This document shows positions 43,853 to 51,768 of a stretch of DNA of 64,000 nucleotides, piece by piece; within the stretch, counting starts at the first letter, position 1; each line of letters starts with the position of its first letter. Under the pieces are notes generated by a model. That model was not told the DNA's origin and ran no database searches. It saw nothing but the letters and a program-made list of their open reading frames with translations. The DNA is taken from NCBI GenBank assembly GCA_016887485.1, contig CP069394.1, positions 1,054,001 to 1,118,000 of the forward strand, given 5' to 3'. Position numbers and translations under genes: made by a program. Source of the stretch: Chloroflexota bacterium (GTDB lineage: Bacteria; Chloroflexota; Anaerolineae; Anaerolineales; Anaerolineaceae).

Positions 43853-44686
43853 ATGGTAAAACGCTATCAACTCGCAATCATCACAGGGGGATCTAGCGGT
43901 ATCGGCCTGGCAATCGCCAGGCAACTCGTTCGAGAAGGAACCAGTGTCTGTCTGCTTGCCCGCCACGAAGAAAAGCTGGAAACGGCAAAAGCCGAACTAT
44001 CCCAATATAAGATAGACGAAAATCAAACCATCGACATCCTTCAATGTGACGTCACGGACTATGTTTGTCTCAAAACAAAACTGACAGCATATGTTGACGA
44101 ACATGGTCAGCCAGACCTGGTGGTCAATTCTGCTGGCGTTACTTATCCTGGTTATTTCCAGGAACTTGATGTGGAAATCTTCCACTGGCTGATGAACATC
44201 AATTATTACGGAACGGTGCATGTCCTGAAAATCCTGGTACCCGGGATGATCGAACGTGGTTCCGGCACGATTTTGAACATTTCATCCCAGGCTGGTTTTG
44301 CCGGTATCTTCGGCTATTCGGGCTACAGTGCCTCCAAATATGCCGTGCGCGGCTTCAGCGACGTGATCCGCTCCGAGCTCAAGCCGCTGGGTATTCAAGT
44401 TTCAGTTGCTTTCCCGCCGGATACAGAAACGCCCCAGTTGGCCTTTGAAGAGCCACTCAAGCCTTATGAGACCCGTTTCATTGCCGGCGCGACCAAAGTG
44501 AAATCCGCGGATGATGTAGCTGGAGATATCCTCAGAGCGATGAATAGAGGAAAATACATTATCATCCCTGGCTTTGATGGCAGATTTTTCTACCATCTGA
44601 TCAATCTCCTGGGGAACATCACCTACACCATAATAGATATTCTGGTGAATATCGCCCAGAAGAAAAAAGCAAAAGAAGGAAAATAA
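43853..44686 (+). CDS. SDR resembling 3-ketodihydrosphingosine reductase
   Basis: A reductase of 277 residues. The cofactor motif is TGGSSGIGLAIA; NSAGVTYPG, ISSQAGFAGIFGYSGYSASK hold the catalytic Ser, Tyr and Lys. The segment VAFPPDTETPQLAFEE followed by KPYET closely resembles the FPPDTDTPGF motif of ketosphinganine reductases (KDSR/Tsc10). A hydrophobic C-terminal segment ending in KKKAKEGK suggests membrane association. GGAGG lies six bases upstream of the ATG. No serine palmitoyltransferase is nearby, so a sphingolipid role is unproven. Confidence 0.82.
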   Translation: MVKRYQLAIITGGSSGIGLAIARQLVREGTSVCLLARHEEKLETAKAELSQYKIDENQTIDILQCDVTDYVCLKTKLTAYVDEHGQPDLVVNSAGVTYPGYFQELDVEIFHWLMNINYYGTVHVLKILVPGMIERGSGTILNISSQAGFAGIFGYSGYSASKYAVRGFSDVIRSELKPLGIQVSVAFPPDTETPQLAFEEPLKPYETRFIAGATKVKSADDVAGDILRAMNRGKYIIIPGFDGRFFYHLINLLGNITYTIIDILVNIAQKKKAKEGK

Positions 44687-44691
44687 GATAA

Positions 44692-44720
44692 CAAAAAAGC
44701 AGCCGGAGGCTGCTTTTTTT
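44692..44720. terminator. Terminator after the SDR gene
   Basis: AAAAAGCAGCC and GGCTGCTTTTT around a short GGA loop, ending in a long T-run. Confidence 0.92.
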
Positions 44721-44770
44721 CTCTCCCAAAACTATACCTTATAGGCGGCCACAGAGAGCTGCCACTACGG

Positions 44771-44950
44771 GGGATATTTATTGTTATCTTCAAGTCGTAG
44801 AGGTGCCTCTCCATGGGCACCCAATCTTCGCAGACACAGAGGACTGCCAATACGGGGATATTGGTTGTAATGTTCAAGTCGTAGGGGTGCCTCTCCGTGG
44901 GCACCCAATCTTGGCAGACATAGAGGACCGCCACAACAGGAGATATTGCA
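44771..44950. repeat. 84-bp tandem repeat with internal palindrome
   Basis: Two near-identical units with CAAGTCGTAG at 44791 and 44875 (period 84) and partial units on both sides (about 44750-44775 and 44941-44957). Each contains the dyad GGTGCC / GGCACC around TCTCC[AG]TG and a GTAGRGGTGCC lead related to the other GTAGGG repeats. With the preceding terminator it fills the 316-bp gap before mrfA. Confidence 0.82.
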
Positions 44951-45002
44951 ATCGTCCGGAATTCAGATTATCATTAGTGAAACAAATATTCGAAGAATTC
45001 CG

Positions 45003-47525
45003 ATGACCGATAAAGTAAAATCCATCCTCAGCCGCTGGCGGACCCACCCAACTATCGCAGAAAATGTAGTGGAATGGCGCGTCCTGGCCCAGAAGCCCGC
45101 TGATTTGATGGATTATCCCCCCCAACTCTCCCATGAATTGGCAGATATCCTCAGAGTGCAGGGCATCGCTTCCTTATATACCCACCAGGCTCTCGCCTAT
45201 GAAAAGGTCACAAATGGCGAAAATCTCGCGGTGATCTCAGGAACGGCCAGCGGAAAAACTTTCTGCTATAACCTCCCGGTCATTGACAGCCTGCTCAAAC
45301 ACTCGGAAGGCAAAGCGCTCTATCTTTTCCCCACCAAGGCCCTGGCGCAGGACCAGCTTTCAGGGCTACGGTCCATTTTGCACCAGTTGAACCGCCCGGA
45401 CGTCAACCGGGCCAACATTTACGATGGCGACACCCCGCAGCATATCCGCTCCACGGTTCGCCAGGAATCCTCAATCGTGCTCACCAACCCCGATATGCTC
45501 CACACCGGCATCCTGCCCCATCACACAAGCTGGAAGGATTTCTTCACCGCGCTGCGCTTCATTGTGATTGATGAAATGCACGCCTATCGGGGAGTCTTCG
45601 GCTCACATGTCGCCAATGTGATCCGCCGGCTCAAGCGGATCAGCCTCTTCTATGGCAGCCAGCCCCAATTCATCCTCACATCCGCCACGATCAGCAATCC
45701 CAAACAGCTAGCTGAAAAGCTGATCGAGAAACCCGTAACTGTAATTGATCAGGATGGCTCACCCCACGGTGAAAAGCACTTCCTAATCTATAACCCACCC
45801 ATTCTGGACAAGAAAACAGGCATCCGGCAAAGCTCCCTCCTGGAAGGTTCAATGTTGGCAGGAGAACTGCTGGCTGAGGATATCCAAACGATCATCTTCG
45901 GTCAAACCCGGCGCGGGATTGAGCTGCTCCTGACCTACCTGCGTCAGCGAGACCCGAACGGCAACCCCAACCAAATCCGAGGCTACCGCAGTGGTTACCT
46001 GCCGCGTGAACGCCGCGCCATTGAAGAGGGCTTGCGACGGGGAGAGGTCAAAGGGGTGGTCGCCACCTCAGCGCTCGAACTGGGCATCGACATCGGTGGC
46101 ATGGACGCCGCCGTCCTGATCGGCTATCCCGGCAGCATCGCCGGTACGCGCCAGCAGGCAGGCCGGGCGGGACGTAAGCTGGCCCCCTCGCTCTCCGTGC
46201 TGGTCGCCTCAGCCAGGGCCATGGACCAATACCTTGCCCGTCACCCCGATTACTTCTTTGGCCGTTCGCCGGAGCGTGCTCTGATCGCCCCCGATAACCT
46301 CCTGATCCTCCTGCAGCATATCCGTTGCGCTGCCTTTGAGCTGCCTTTCCGTACCAATGAAGGTTTCGGCGCTATCCCGGCCAATCGCCTTCAGGCTTTT
46401 CTGGAACTCCTGAGCAACAACGGCGAATTGCACCAACAGGCCGACCGCTTCTTCTGGATGGCGGACCAATACCCGGCCGCAGATATTTCGCTGCGCAATG
46501 CCACCCCACAGCAAGTCAGCCTCTTGCTAAAGGGTGAATACAACCAGGAAACTATCGGTCAGGTGGACCTGAACAGCGCCTATTGGATGGTGCACCCCGA
46601 TGCCATTTACCTCCACGAAGGCGCGTCCTATCTGGTGGAAAATCTGGATCTGGAAGCGGGCGTGGCTTATCTGAAACCCGCCTATGTCGATTATTACACC
46701 CAGGCTCAGGAAGAAACCAAGGTCGAAGAGAAATCGCTGCTCAAATCCGAGCCGGTTACCGGTGCCCAAAAGAACCTGGGTGAGATCCTCGTGACCAGCA
46801 AAGTGATCGGCTACCGGCGAGTCCGCTGGTTCACCCATGAGACTCTGGGAAACGGCAAGGTGGATTTGCCTCCCAGTTTCCTGAATACGGTGGGCTACTG
46901 GATCACCATCAATGAAGAAACCATCGCAAAACTGAAAGACCAGATGCTCTGGAACGGAGAACCGAACGACTACGGTCCGGGCTGGGATGATATCCGCCAA
47001 AAGGTGCTGAACCGGGATGGCGAACGCTGTCAGGTCTGCGGTGCAGGCGGTACTCACCAACCGCTGCATGTCCATCACATCCAACCCTTCCGCAATTTCA
47101 CCAGCCGGGAAGCGGCCAATCAGCTCCAAAACCTGATCACCCTCTGCCCCACCTGTCACCGCCTGGCTGAGACCAGGGTCCGTATCCGCAGCGGGATGGC
47201 TGGCTTCAGTTACGCGCTGGCGAACCTTGCCCCGCTGCTGATCATGTGCGATGGCGAGGATATTGACGTACATTACGACCCAAATTCAACCCTGGGCGGC
47301 GGTCTGCCCACGGTGGTTTTATTCGATAACATCCCCGGTGGACTGGGACTGAGCGAGAACCTCTATGAGCTGCATCATGAGCTCCTCATGCAGGCCTATG
47401 AGACCATTGCCTCATGTGAATGTGAGGATGGCTGTCCCTCCTGTGTGGGACCGGTGGGTGAAGAAGGCTCCGGCGGCAAAACGGAGACCCTGGCCCTATT
47501 GAAAGCGTTGATCGGTCATGGCTGA
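45003..47525 (+). CDS. mrfA: MrfA/YprA-like DExH helicase with DUF1998 and an inserted HNH domain
   Basis: A superfamily 2 helicase of 840 residues; MrfA of Bacillus acts with MrfB to remove mitomycin C lesions. Motif I is GTASGKT (about 80-86), motif II is DEMH (about 189-192), and motif VI is QQAGRAGR. The C-terminal DUF1998 region contains NLAPLLIMCD and the four-cysteine zinc site CECEDGCPSC. Between the helicase core and NLAPLL sits an HNH-type domain (about 665-725) with RCQVC, HVHHIQPF and CPTCH. The standard protein lacks it as far as I know. It overlaps mrfB by eight bases. The start is the first ATG before the conserved region; longer frames run into the repeat. Confidence 0.88.
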   Translation: MTDKVKSILSRWRTHPTIAENVVEWRVLAQKPADLMDYPPQLSHELADILRVQGIASLYTHQALAYEKVTNGENLAVISGTASGKTFCYNLPVIDSLLKHSEGKALYLFPTKALAQDQLSGLRSILHQLNRPDVNRANIYDGDTPQHIRSTVRQESSIVLTNPDMLHTGILPHHTSWKDFFTALRFIVIDEMHAYRGVFGSHVANVIRRLKRISLFYGSQPQFILTSATISNPKQLAEKLIEKPVTVIDQDGSPHGEKHFLIYNPPILDKKTGIRQSSLLEGSMLAGELLAEDIQTIIFGQTRRGIELLLTYLRQRDPNGNPNQIRGYRSGYLPRERRAIEEGLRRGEVKGVVATSALELGIDIGGMDAAVLIGYPGSIAGTRQQAGRAGRKLAPSLSVLVASARAMDQYLARHPDYFFGRSPERALIAPDNLLILLQHIRCAAFELPFRTNEGFGAIPANRLQAFLELLSNNGELHQQADRFFWMADQYPAADISLRNATPQQVSLLLKGEYNQETIGQVDLNSAYWMVHPDAIYLHEGASYLVENLDLEAGVAYLKPAYVDYYTQAQEETKVEEKSLLKSEPVTGAQKNLGEILVTSKVIGYRRVRWFTHETLGNGKVDLPPSFLNTVGYWITINEETIAKLKDQMLWNGEPNDYGPGWDDIRQKVLNRDGERCQVCGAGGTHQPLHVHHIQPFRNFTSREAANQLQNLITLCPTCHRLAETRVRIRSGMAGFSYALANLAPLLIMCDGEDIDVHYDPNSTLGGGLPTVVLFDNIPGGLGLSENLYELHHELLMQAYETIASCECEDGCPSCVGPVGEEGSGGKTETLALLKALIGHG

Positions 47526-48762
47526 TTGGAATTCTCTGGAAGATCAATTGAAAGCCCTGGGCGTGCAAATGGGGAAAGATAAACGCCTGACCAATAAACG
47601 CGCCAAAAGGTATCCCATCGAAAAGGTGGTTTCAGGCGAATACTGGCAAATGGTCACCGGGGAAGTCTTCTGTCACGAAGAATTCTATCCAATGGATTAC
47701 ATCCACGGCAGCAAGCCCCTCACCCCCAGCGAGCCGATCGAAGTCCTTTGCCATTGGGCTGGTGCGCAGCAACTTTCTTTAGGTGACCTGCAGGATTTCG
47801 TCTTTCTGGATACAGAGACGAGTGGACTGGCCGGCGGCACGGGCACTTATGCCTTCGAGGTGGGCCTAGGACGCTTCACACCGGAAGGCTTCCGGCTGGC
47901 ACAGTTCTTCATGCGGCACCCCGGCGAGGAACCCACCCTCCTGGCTGGATTGAACGCCTTTATGGACGGGATGAAGGCCGTGGTAACCTATAACGGCAAA
48001 TCCTTCGACATTCCCCTTTTGAACACCCGCTACACGATGATGGGCATGGATACCCCCTTCACCGGGATTGACCATTTTGACTTGTTACCCCTCGCACGGC
48101 GTTTATGGAAGATCCGCCTGGAAAGCCGCACGCTGGGAAACGTGGAACAACAGATCCTGGGCGTGGCACGCGGTGAAGAGGAAGTCCCCGGTTATATGAT
48201 CCCGCAGATGTATTTCGATTTTTTGCGGACTCAGGATGCGCGCCCCATGGCGGGGATCTTCTATCACAACGCCATCGACATCCTCAGTCTGGCGGGACTT
48301 TTTGGTCACATGGCCTTTTTGCTGGATGACCCGCATTCAGACCGAATCCGTCACGGGGAAGATATCGTAGCCCTGGCGAGGTTCTTTGAATCGATGGGAG
48401 AAATCTCTGAAGCCGAAGCACTCTACAACAAGTCCCTGACGGTGGACCTCTCAGAAGAAATCCACTGGGACACTGTTCAGCGGCTCTCATTCCTCGTCAA
48501 GCGCAAAGGTGACTGGCAAGCCGCAATTGCTCTCTGGAAGCAAGCCGCAGAGAATGAACACCTCTACGCTTTCGTAGAGATTGCCAAATATTACGAACAC
48601 CGGGTAAAGGACATTGAGGAAGCCCATCGCTGGACAGTCGGCGGAATCACTGTCCTCAACAGCCGCCACTTCCCTGCCTATCAATACCGCTTCTGGCAGG
48701 AGAGCCTCTCCCACCGCCTTGAGCGACTAGAAACACGATTAGCCCGGGAAAATCCAGACTAA
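47518..48762 (+). CDS. mrfB: MrfB/YprB-like DnaQ-fold exonuclease with TPR tail
   Basis: The exonuclease partner of MrfA, 414 residues. The DEDDh nuclease is seen as FVFLDTETSGLAGG (first Asp and Glu), VVTYNGKSFDIPLL (Asp), and YHNAIDILSLAGL (His and final Asp). The region SRTLGNVEQQILGVAR is typical of YprB. The C-terminal 130 residues form TPR-like helices. The eight-base overlap with the helicase gene supports a shared complex. Confidence 0.9.
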   Translation: MADWNSLEDQLKALGVQMGKDKRLTNKRAKRYPIEKVVSGEYWQMVTGEVFCHEEFYPMDYIHGSKPLTPSEPIEVLCHWAGAQQLSLGDLQDFVFLDTETSGLAGGTGTYAFEVGLGRFTPEGFRLAQFFMRHPGEEPTLLAGLNAFMDGMKAVVTYNGKSFDIPLLNTRYTMMGMDTPFTGIDHFDLLPLARRLWKIRLESRTLGNVEQQILGVARGEEEVPGYMIPQMYFDFLRTQDARPMAGIFYHNAIDILSLAGLFGHMAFLLDDPHSDRIRHGEDIVALARFFESMGEISEAEALYNKSLTVDLSEEIHWDTVQRLSFLVKRKGDWQAAIALWKQAAENEHLYAFVEIAKYYEHRVKDIEEAHRWTVGGITVLNSRHFPAYQYRFWQESLSHRLERLETRLARENPD

Positions 48763-48811
48763 TCCTTGCGTTTCATCCAACTTTACTATATTATTAATCG
48801 TTCTTGTAAAA

Positions 48812-48820
48812 TGGTATAAT
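48812..48820 (+). promoter_or_regulatory. Extended -10 promoter of yebC
   Basis: TGGTATAAT: an extended -10 (TG, one base, TATAAT at 48815-48820), 57 bp before the yebC start. No strong -35, as expected for this promoter type. Confidence 0.6.
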
Positions 48821-48877
48821 CGTACTATAAACCAGGCAGAAATCTAGACAACCTAGGTTTTGAAGGAGAATCAATAT

Positions 48878-49633
48878 ATGTCAGGACATTCGCATTGGGC
48901 GACAATTAAACGTAAGAAAGGTGCAGCCGATGCTAAGAAGGGTAAGATCTTTACCCGGTTAGCTCGGGAAATCGTCATTGCTGCCCGCGAAGGCGGTGGT
49001 GATCCAGGCATGAATGTTCGGCTTGGCTTGGCAATTGAAAAGGCCAAAGCAGCCAACATGCCGAAAGACAGCATTGAACGCGCAATCAAACGGGGCACTG
49101 GCGACGATAAAGAAGGTGAAACCTACGAAGAGATCCTTTATGAAGGTTATGCCGCAAATGGTGTTGCTTTGATGATCGAATGCGTCACTGAAAATCGAAA
49201 TCGAACCGTTGCAGAGCTTCGTCACCTCCTCACCAAAGGCGGCGGCGGGTTAGGCGACCCTGGTTCGGTGAACTGGCAATTTGATCGGATGACCTATTTC
49301 TCGTTTCCCGCTGAGGGGAATGATTTCGACACGATCTTCGAGATGGCTGTTGAAGCCGGTGCGGATGATGTCCGCGAAGATGATGATCTGATTGAGGTCA
49401 TCGGTGCGCCATCCAGCTTCCAGGCCATTGCCGATCACTTCAGCAAGGCCAACATCGTTCCTGAGGAATCCGGCGTGCGATTCATGCCCAAGCAGGAAAT
49501 CAGTCTCAATGTGGAACAGACCCTCAAGGTCATGAAAACCATTGAGAACCTCGAAGAGCTGGACGACGTTCAGAACATCTATTCAAATCTGGATATCTCC
49601 GACGAAGCCGTCCAAGCCATGGAGAACGAATAG
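48878..49633 (+). CDS. yebC: YebC/PmpR family (TACO1) protein
   Basis: A protein of 251 residues with the invariant start SGHSHWATIKRKKGA and the landmarks KGKIFTRLAREI, EGYAANGVALMIE and LTKGGGGLGDPGSVNW. Long described as a transcription regulator; recent work links the family to translation of difficult sequences such as polyproline runs. GGAG nine bases upstream selects this ATG over one six codons earlier. Heads the yebC-ruvC-trmH-ruvA cluster; yebC next to ruv genes is common. Confidence 0.95.
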   Translation: MSGHSHWATIKRKKGAADAKKGKIFTRLAREIVIAAREGGGDPGMNVRLGLAIEKAKAANMPKDSIERAIKRGTGDDKEGETYEEILYEGYAANGVALMIECVTENRNRTVAELRHLLTKGGGGLGDPGSVNWQFDRMTYFSFPAEGNDFDTIFEMAVEAGADDVREDDDLIEVIGAPSSFQAIADHFSKANIVPEESGVRFMPKQEISLNVEQTLKVMKTIENLEELDDVQNIYSNLDISDEAVQAMENE

Positions 49634-49640
49634 ACCGGAC

Positions 49641-50129
49641 ATGCTTGTCCTCGGCATTGATCCCGGCATTGCCATCACCGGATACGGTCTGGTCCAAACC
49701 GACCAGCGCAATGACTATGAATGCGTGACTTATGGCGTCATCACGACCCAGGCAGGTCTCCCGGATGCCGAACGGCTGAATATCCTTTTTGACGAATTAA
49801 CGCAATTAATCCTTCTCCACCGACCTGATGTCAGCGCGGTGGAGAAGTTGTTTTTCCAGAAGAATGTCAAGACCGCCATTTCCGTCGGTCAGGCGCGCGG
49901 CGTTACCATGTTAACCCTGGCCCAGGCCGGGCTGCCAATCGCTGAATACACCCCCAATGAGGTCAAACAGACCGTCTGCGGGTATGGCAGCGCCGGAAAG
50001 AGCCAGGTGCAGCGAATGGTCCAGGCCCTGCTCAGCCTGGATGAACTCCCCAAGCCGGACGATGCCGCCGATGCCCTGGCTGTCGCCATCTGTCATATCC
50101 ACCACCAATCCTCCCCACTAATCGGGTAA
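49641..50129 (+). CDS. ruvC: Holliday junction endonuclease RuvC
   Basis: Resolves Holliday junctions. It has 162 residues; the acidic residues are Asp7 in GIDPGIAITGYG, Glu in AVEKLFF, and the C-terminal pair in KPDDAADALAVAICH. The start MLVLGIDPG is seven bases after yebC. Confidence 0.96.
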   Translation: MLVLGIDPGIAITGYGLVQTDQRNDYECVTYGVITTQAGLPDAERLNILFDELTQLILLHRPDVSAVEKLFFQKNVKTAISVGQARGVTMLTLAQAGLPIAEYTPNEVKQTVCGYGSAGKSQVQRMVQALLSLDELPKPDDAADALAVAICHIHHQSSPLIG

Positions 50130-50134
50130 ACACC

Positions 50135-50944
50135 ATGATCACCAGCTTTGCCAACGCAACCGTCAAAGAAATCCGAAAACTCGAACAGAAAAAATACCGT
50201 CAACAGAGCGGCACCTACTTCATTGAAGGCCTGCGGACTGTGGGTGAAGCGGTTCAAACCCAAGCGCCGATCAAAGCGCTGGTGGTTGCACCGGACCTGC
50301 TCGTGAGCGATTTCGGCCAATCGCTGCTCACCGAACCCCACCTGAGGGATGTGGAGCGGATTGAGGTCAGCGCGGAGATCTATGAAAAGCTGGCCCATAA
50401 GCAAGGCCCACAGGGGATTGGCGCGATTGTGCAACAATCCTGGCAGGACCTGATAGCGCTTCAACTGGCGCCCGATGACCTCTGGGTGGCATTGGATGCC
50501 GTTGCAGACCCCGGCAACCTTGGCACAATCATGCGGACTGCCGATTCCGTCGGAGCGCGGGGAATCATCCTGCTGGAGCATTCCACTGACCCCTATGACC
50601 CCGCAGCCGTCAAAGCCAGCATGGGCGCGATCTTTTCACTGGCCCTTGCCAGCGCGTCCTGGGAAGATTTCCATTCCTGGCAAAAACAACAAAAAGCACA
50701 ACTGGTAGGCACCTCCGATCATGGTGCAACCGATTACCAGCAGATCGAATATCAACGCCCTTTGATCCTTCTGATGGGCAGCGAACGCCACGGTCTGCCG
50801 GATGAGATGATGGCTGCCTGTAACCACCTGGCCCGGATACCAATGGCCGGCCGCAGTGACTCACTCAACCTGGCGATTGCCACAGCGGTAATGTTGTATG
50901 AGATTTACAATCAATCCCGAAATGCTGTTAAAATAGAACCATGA
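50135..50944 (+). CDS. TrmH/SpoU-family RNA 2'-O-methyltransferase
   Basis: Methylates a ribose in rRNA or tRNA. It has 269 residues: an N-terminal substrate-binding domain (KYRQQSGTYFIEGLRTV) and a SPOUT domain with DAVADPGNLGTIMRTADSVG, LLMGSERHGLPDEMM and RIPMAGRSDSLNLAIATAVMLYE, the knot motifs of the family. Six bases from ruvC and overlapping ruvA by four. The target nucleotide is unknown. Confidence 0.93.
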   Translation: MITSFANATVKEIRKLEQKKYRQQSGTYFIEGLRTVGEAVQTQAPIKALVVAPDLLVSDFGQSLLTEPHLRDVERIEVSAEIYEKLAHKQGPQGIGAIVQQSWQDLIALQLAPDDLWVALDAVADPGNLGTIMRTADSVGARGIILLEHSTDPYDPAAVKASMGAIFSLALASASWEDFHSWQKQQKAQLVGTSDHGATDYQQIEYQRPLILLMGSERHGLPDEMMAACNHLARIPMAGRSDSLNLAIATAVMLYEIYNQSRNAVKIEP

Positions 50945-51516
50945 TTGCAAGCGTCAGTGGAGAAATCAGCCAAATTCTGGATGGTCAGGTTGTTGTCAGC
51001 CTGAGCGGCTTAGGTTTGCTGATCAATGTGACCGAAAACACCTGCCTCAATTGCCATCTCGGCATGCCGCAGACCTTCCACACCTATCTGGTGGTGCGGG
51101 AAGATCAATTGGCACTCTATGGCTTTGCCACCGCAGAGGAGCGAGATCTCTTCGTGCATCTGATCGGCGTGGCCGGCATTGGGCCGAAAACCGGTTTGGC
51201 TGCCCTTTCTACCCTCACACCGGAAGCTGTCCGCCGGGCCATCACCGCAGACCAGCCGGAAATCTTTGCCAGGGTCCCCGGAATCGGGAAAAAGACCGCT
51301 CAGAAGATCATCCTCGACCTGCAGGGCAAGATTCAGCCTCTGGAGCCGCTGGAAGCCGCCTTCCGGCTGGACGATGTCGACACCGAAGTGCTGGAAGCCC
51401 TCACTGCCCTGGGATATTCCGTCGTTGAAGCTCAGGCCGCACTGCAATCCATTAGCCGGGAAGAAAACCCGGATGTCGAAGAACGGTTACGGAAAGCCTT
51501 GCAATTCTTTAGCTAA
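50941..51516 (+). CDS. ruvA: Holliday junction branch-migration protein RuvA
   Basis: Binds Holliday junctions and loads RuvB. It has 191 residues: an OB domain starting MIASVSGEISQIL, helix-hairpin-helix motifs GVAGIGPKTGLAAL and VPGIGKKTAQKIILDL, and domain III at the C-terminus. ATGA overlap with the methyltransferase gene. ruvB does not follow, so it must be elsewhere. Confidence 0.95.
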   Translation: MIASVSGEISQILDGQVVVSLSGLGLLINVTENTCLNCHLGMPQTFHTYLVVREDQLALYGFATAEERDLFVHLIGVAGIGPKTGLAALSTLTPEAVRRAITADQPEIFARVPGIGKKTAQKIILDLQGKIQPLEPLEAAFRLDDVDTEVLEALTALGYSVVEAQAALQSISREENPDVEERLRKALQFFS

Positions 51517-51681
51517 AATGGGGTAAAATCATCCAATCTTTGGCATTATCCGTTACTTGTTTATCCTGGAAGTAGAATCCTGAAGAGTGTCTGAGTTCTA
51601 GCATCGAATCTGTCCAAATCCACGCCGGGTTGACAGATAAATGTTCGATGTTGTGTTTTAATGTTACCTGGACGTATTAGG

Positions 51682-51716
51682 TTAAAATTCTAAGAGCCAT
51701 CTTGCTCAAATTTTAA
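51682..51716. promoter_or_regulatory. Inverted repeat upstream of the kinase-like operon
   Basis: The outer arms TTAAAATT (51682-51689) and AATTTTAA (51709-51716) and inner GAGC/GCTC pairs enclose CATCTT. It lies 53 bp before the first gene, in an otherwise featureless 252-bp gap. No T-run follows, so an operator or leader structure is more likely than a terminator. Confidence 0.4.
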
Positions 51717-51768
51717 TCTAGGCTGGGTAAAATTAGGCGATTATTGACCATAAAATATTGGAGACATT

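Noticed and set aside
44771-44950. CRISPR-like repeat-spacer structure
   Set aside because: The whole 84-bp period is conserved including the would-be spacer, so it is a plain tandem repeat.
51517-51768. ruvB or a small RNA gene between ruvA and the kinase-like operon
   Set aside because: No frame of useful length and no recognisable RNA family; only an inverted repeat at 51682-51716 stands out.
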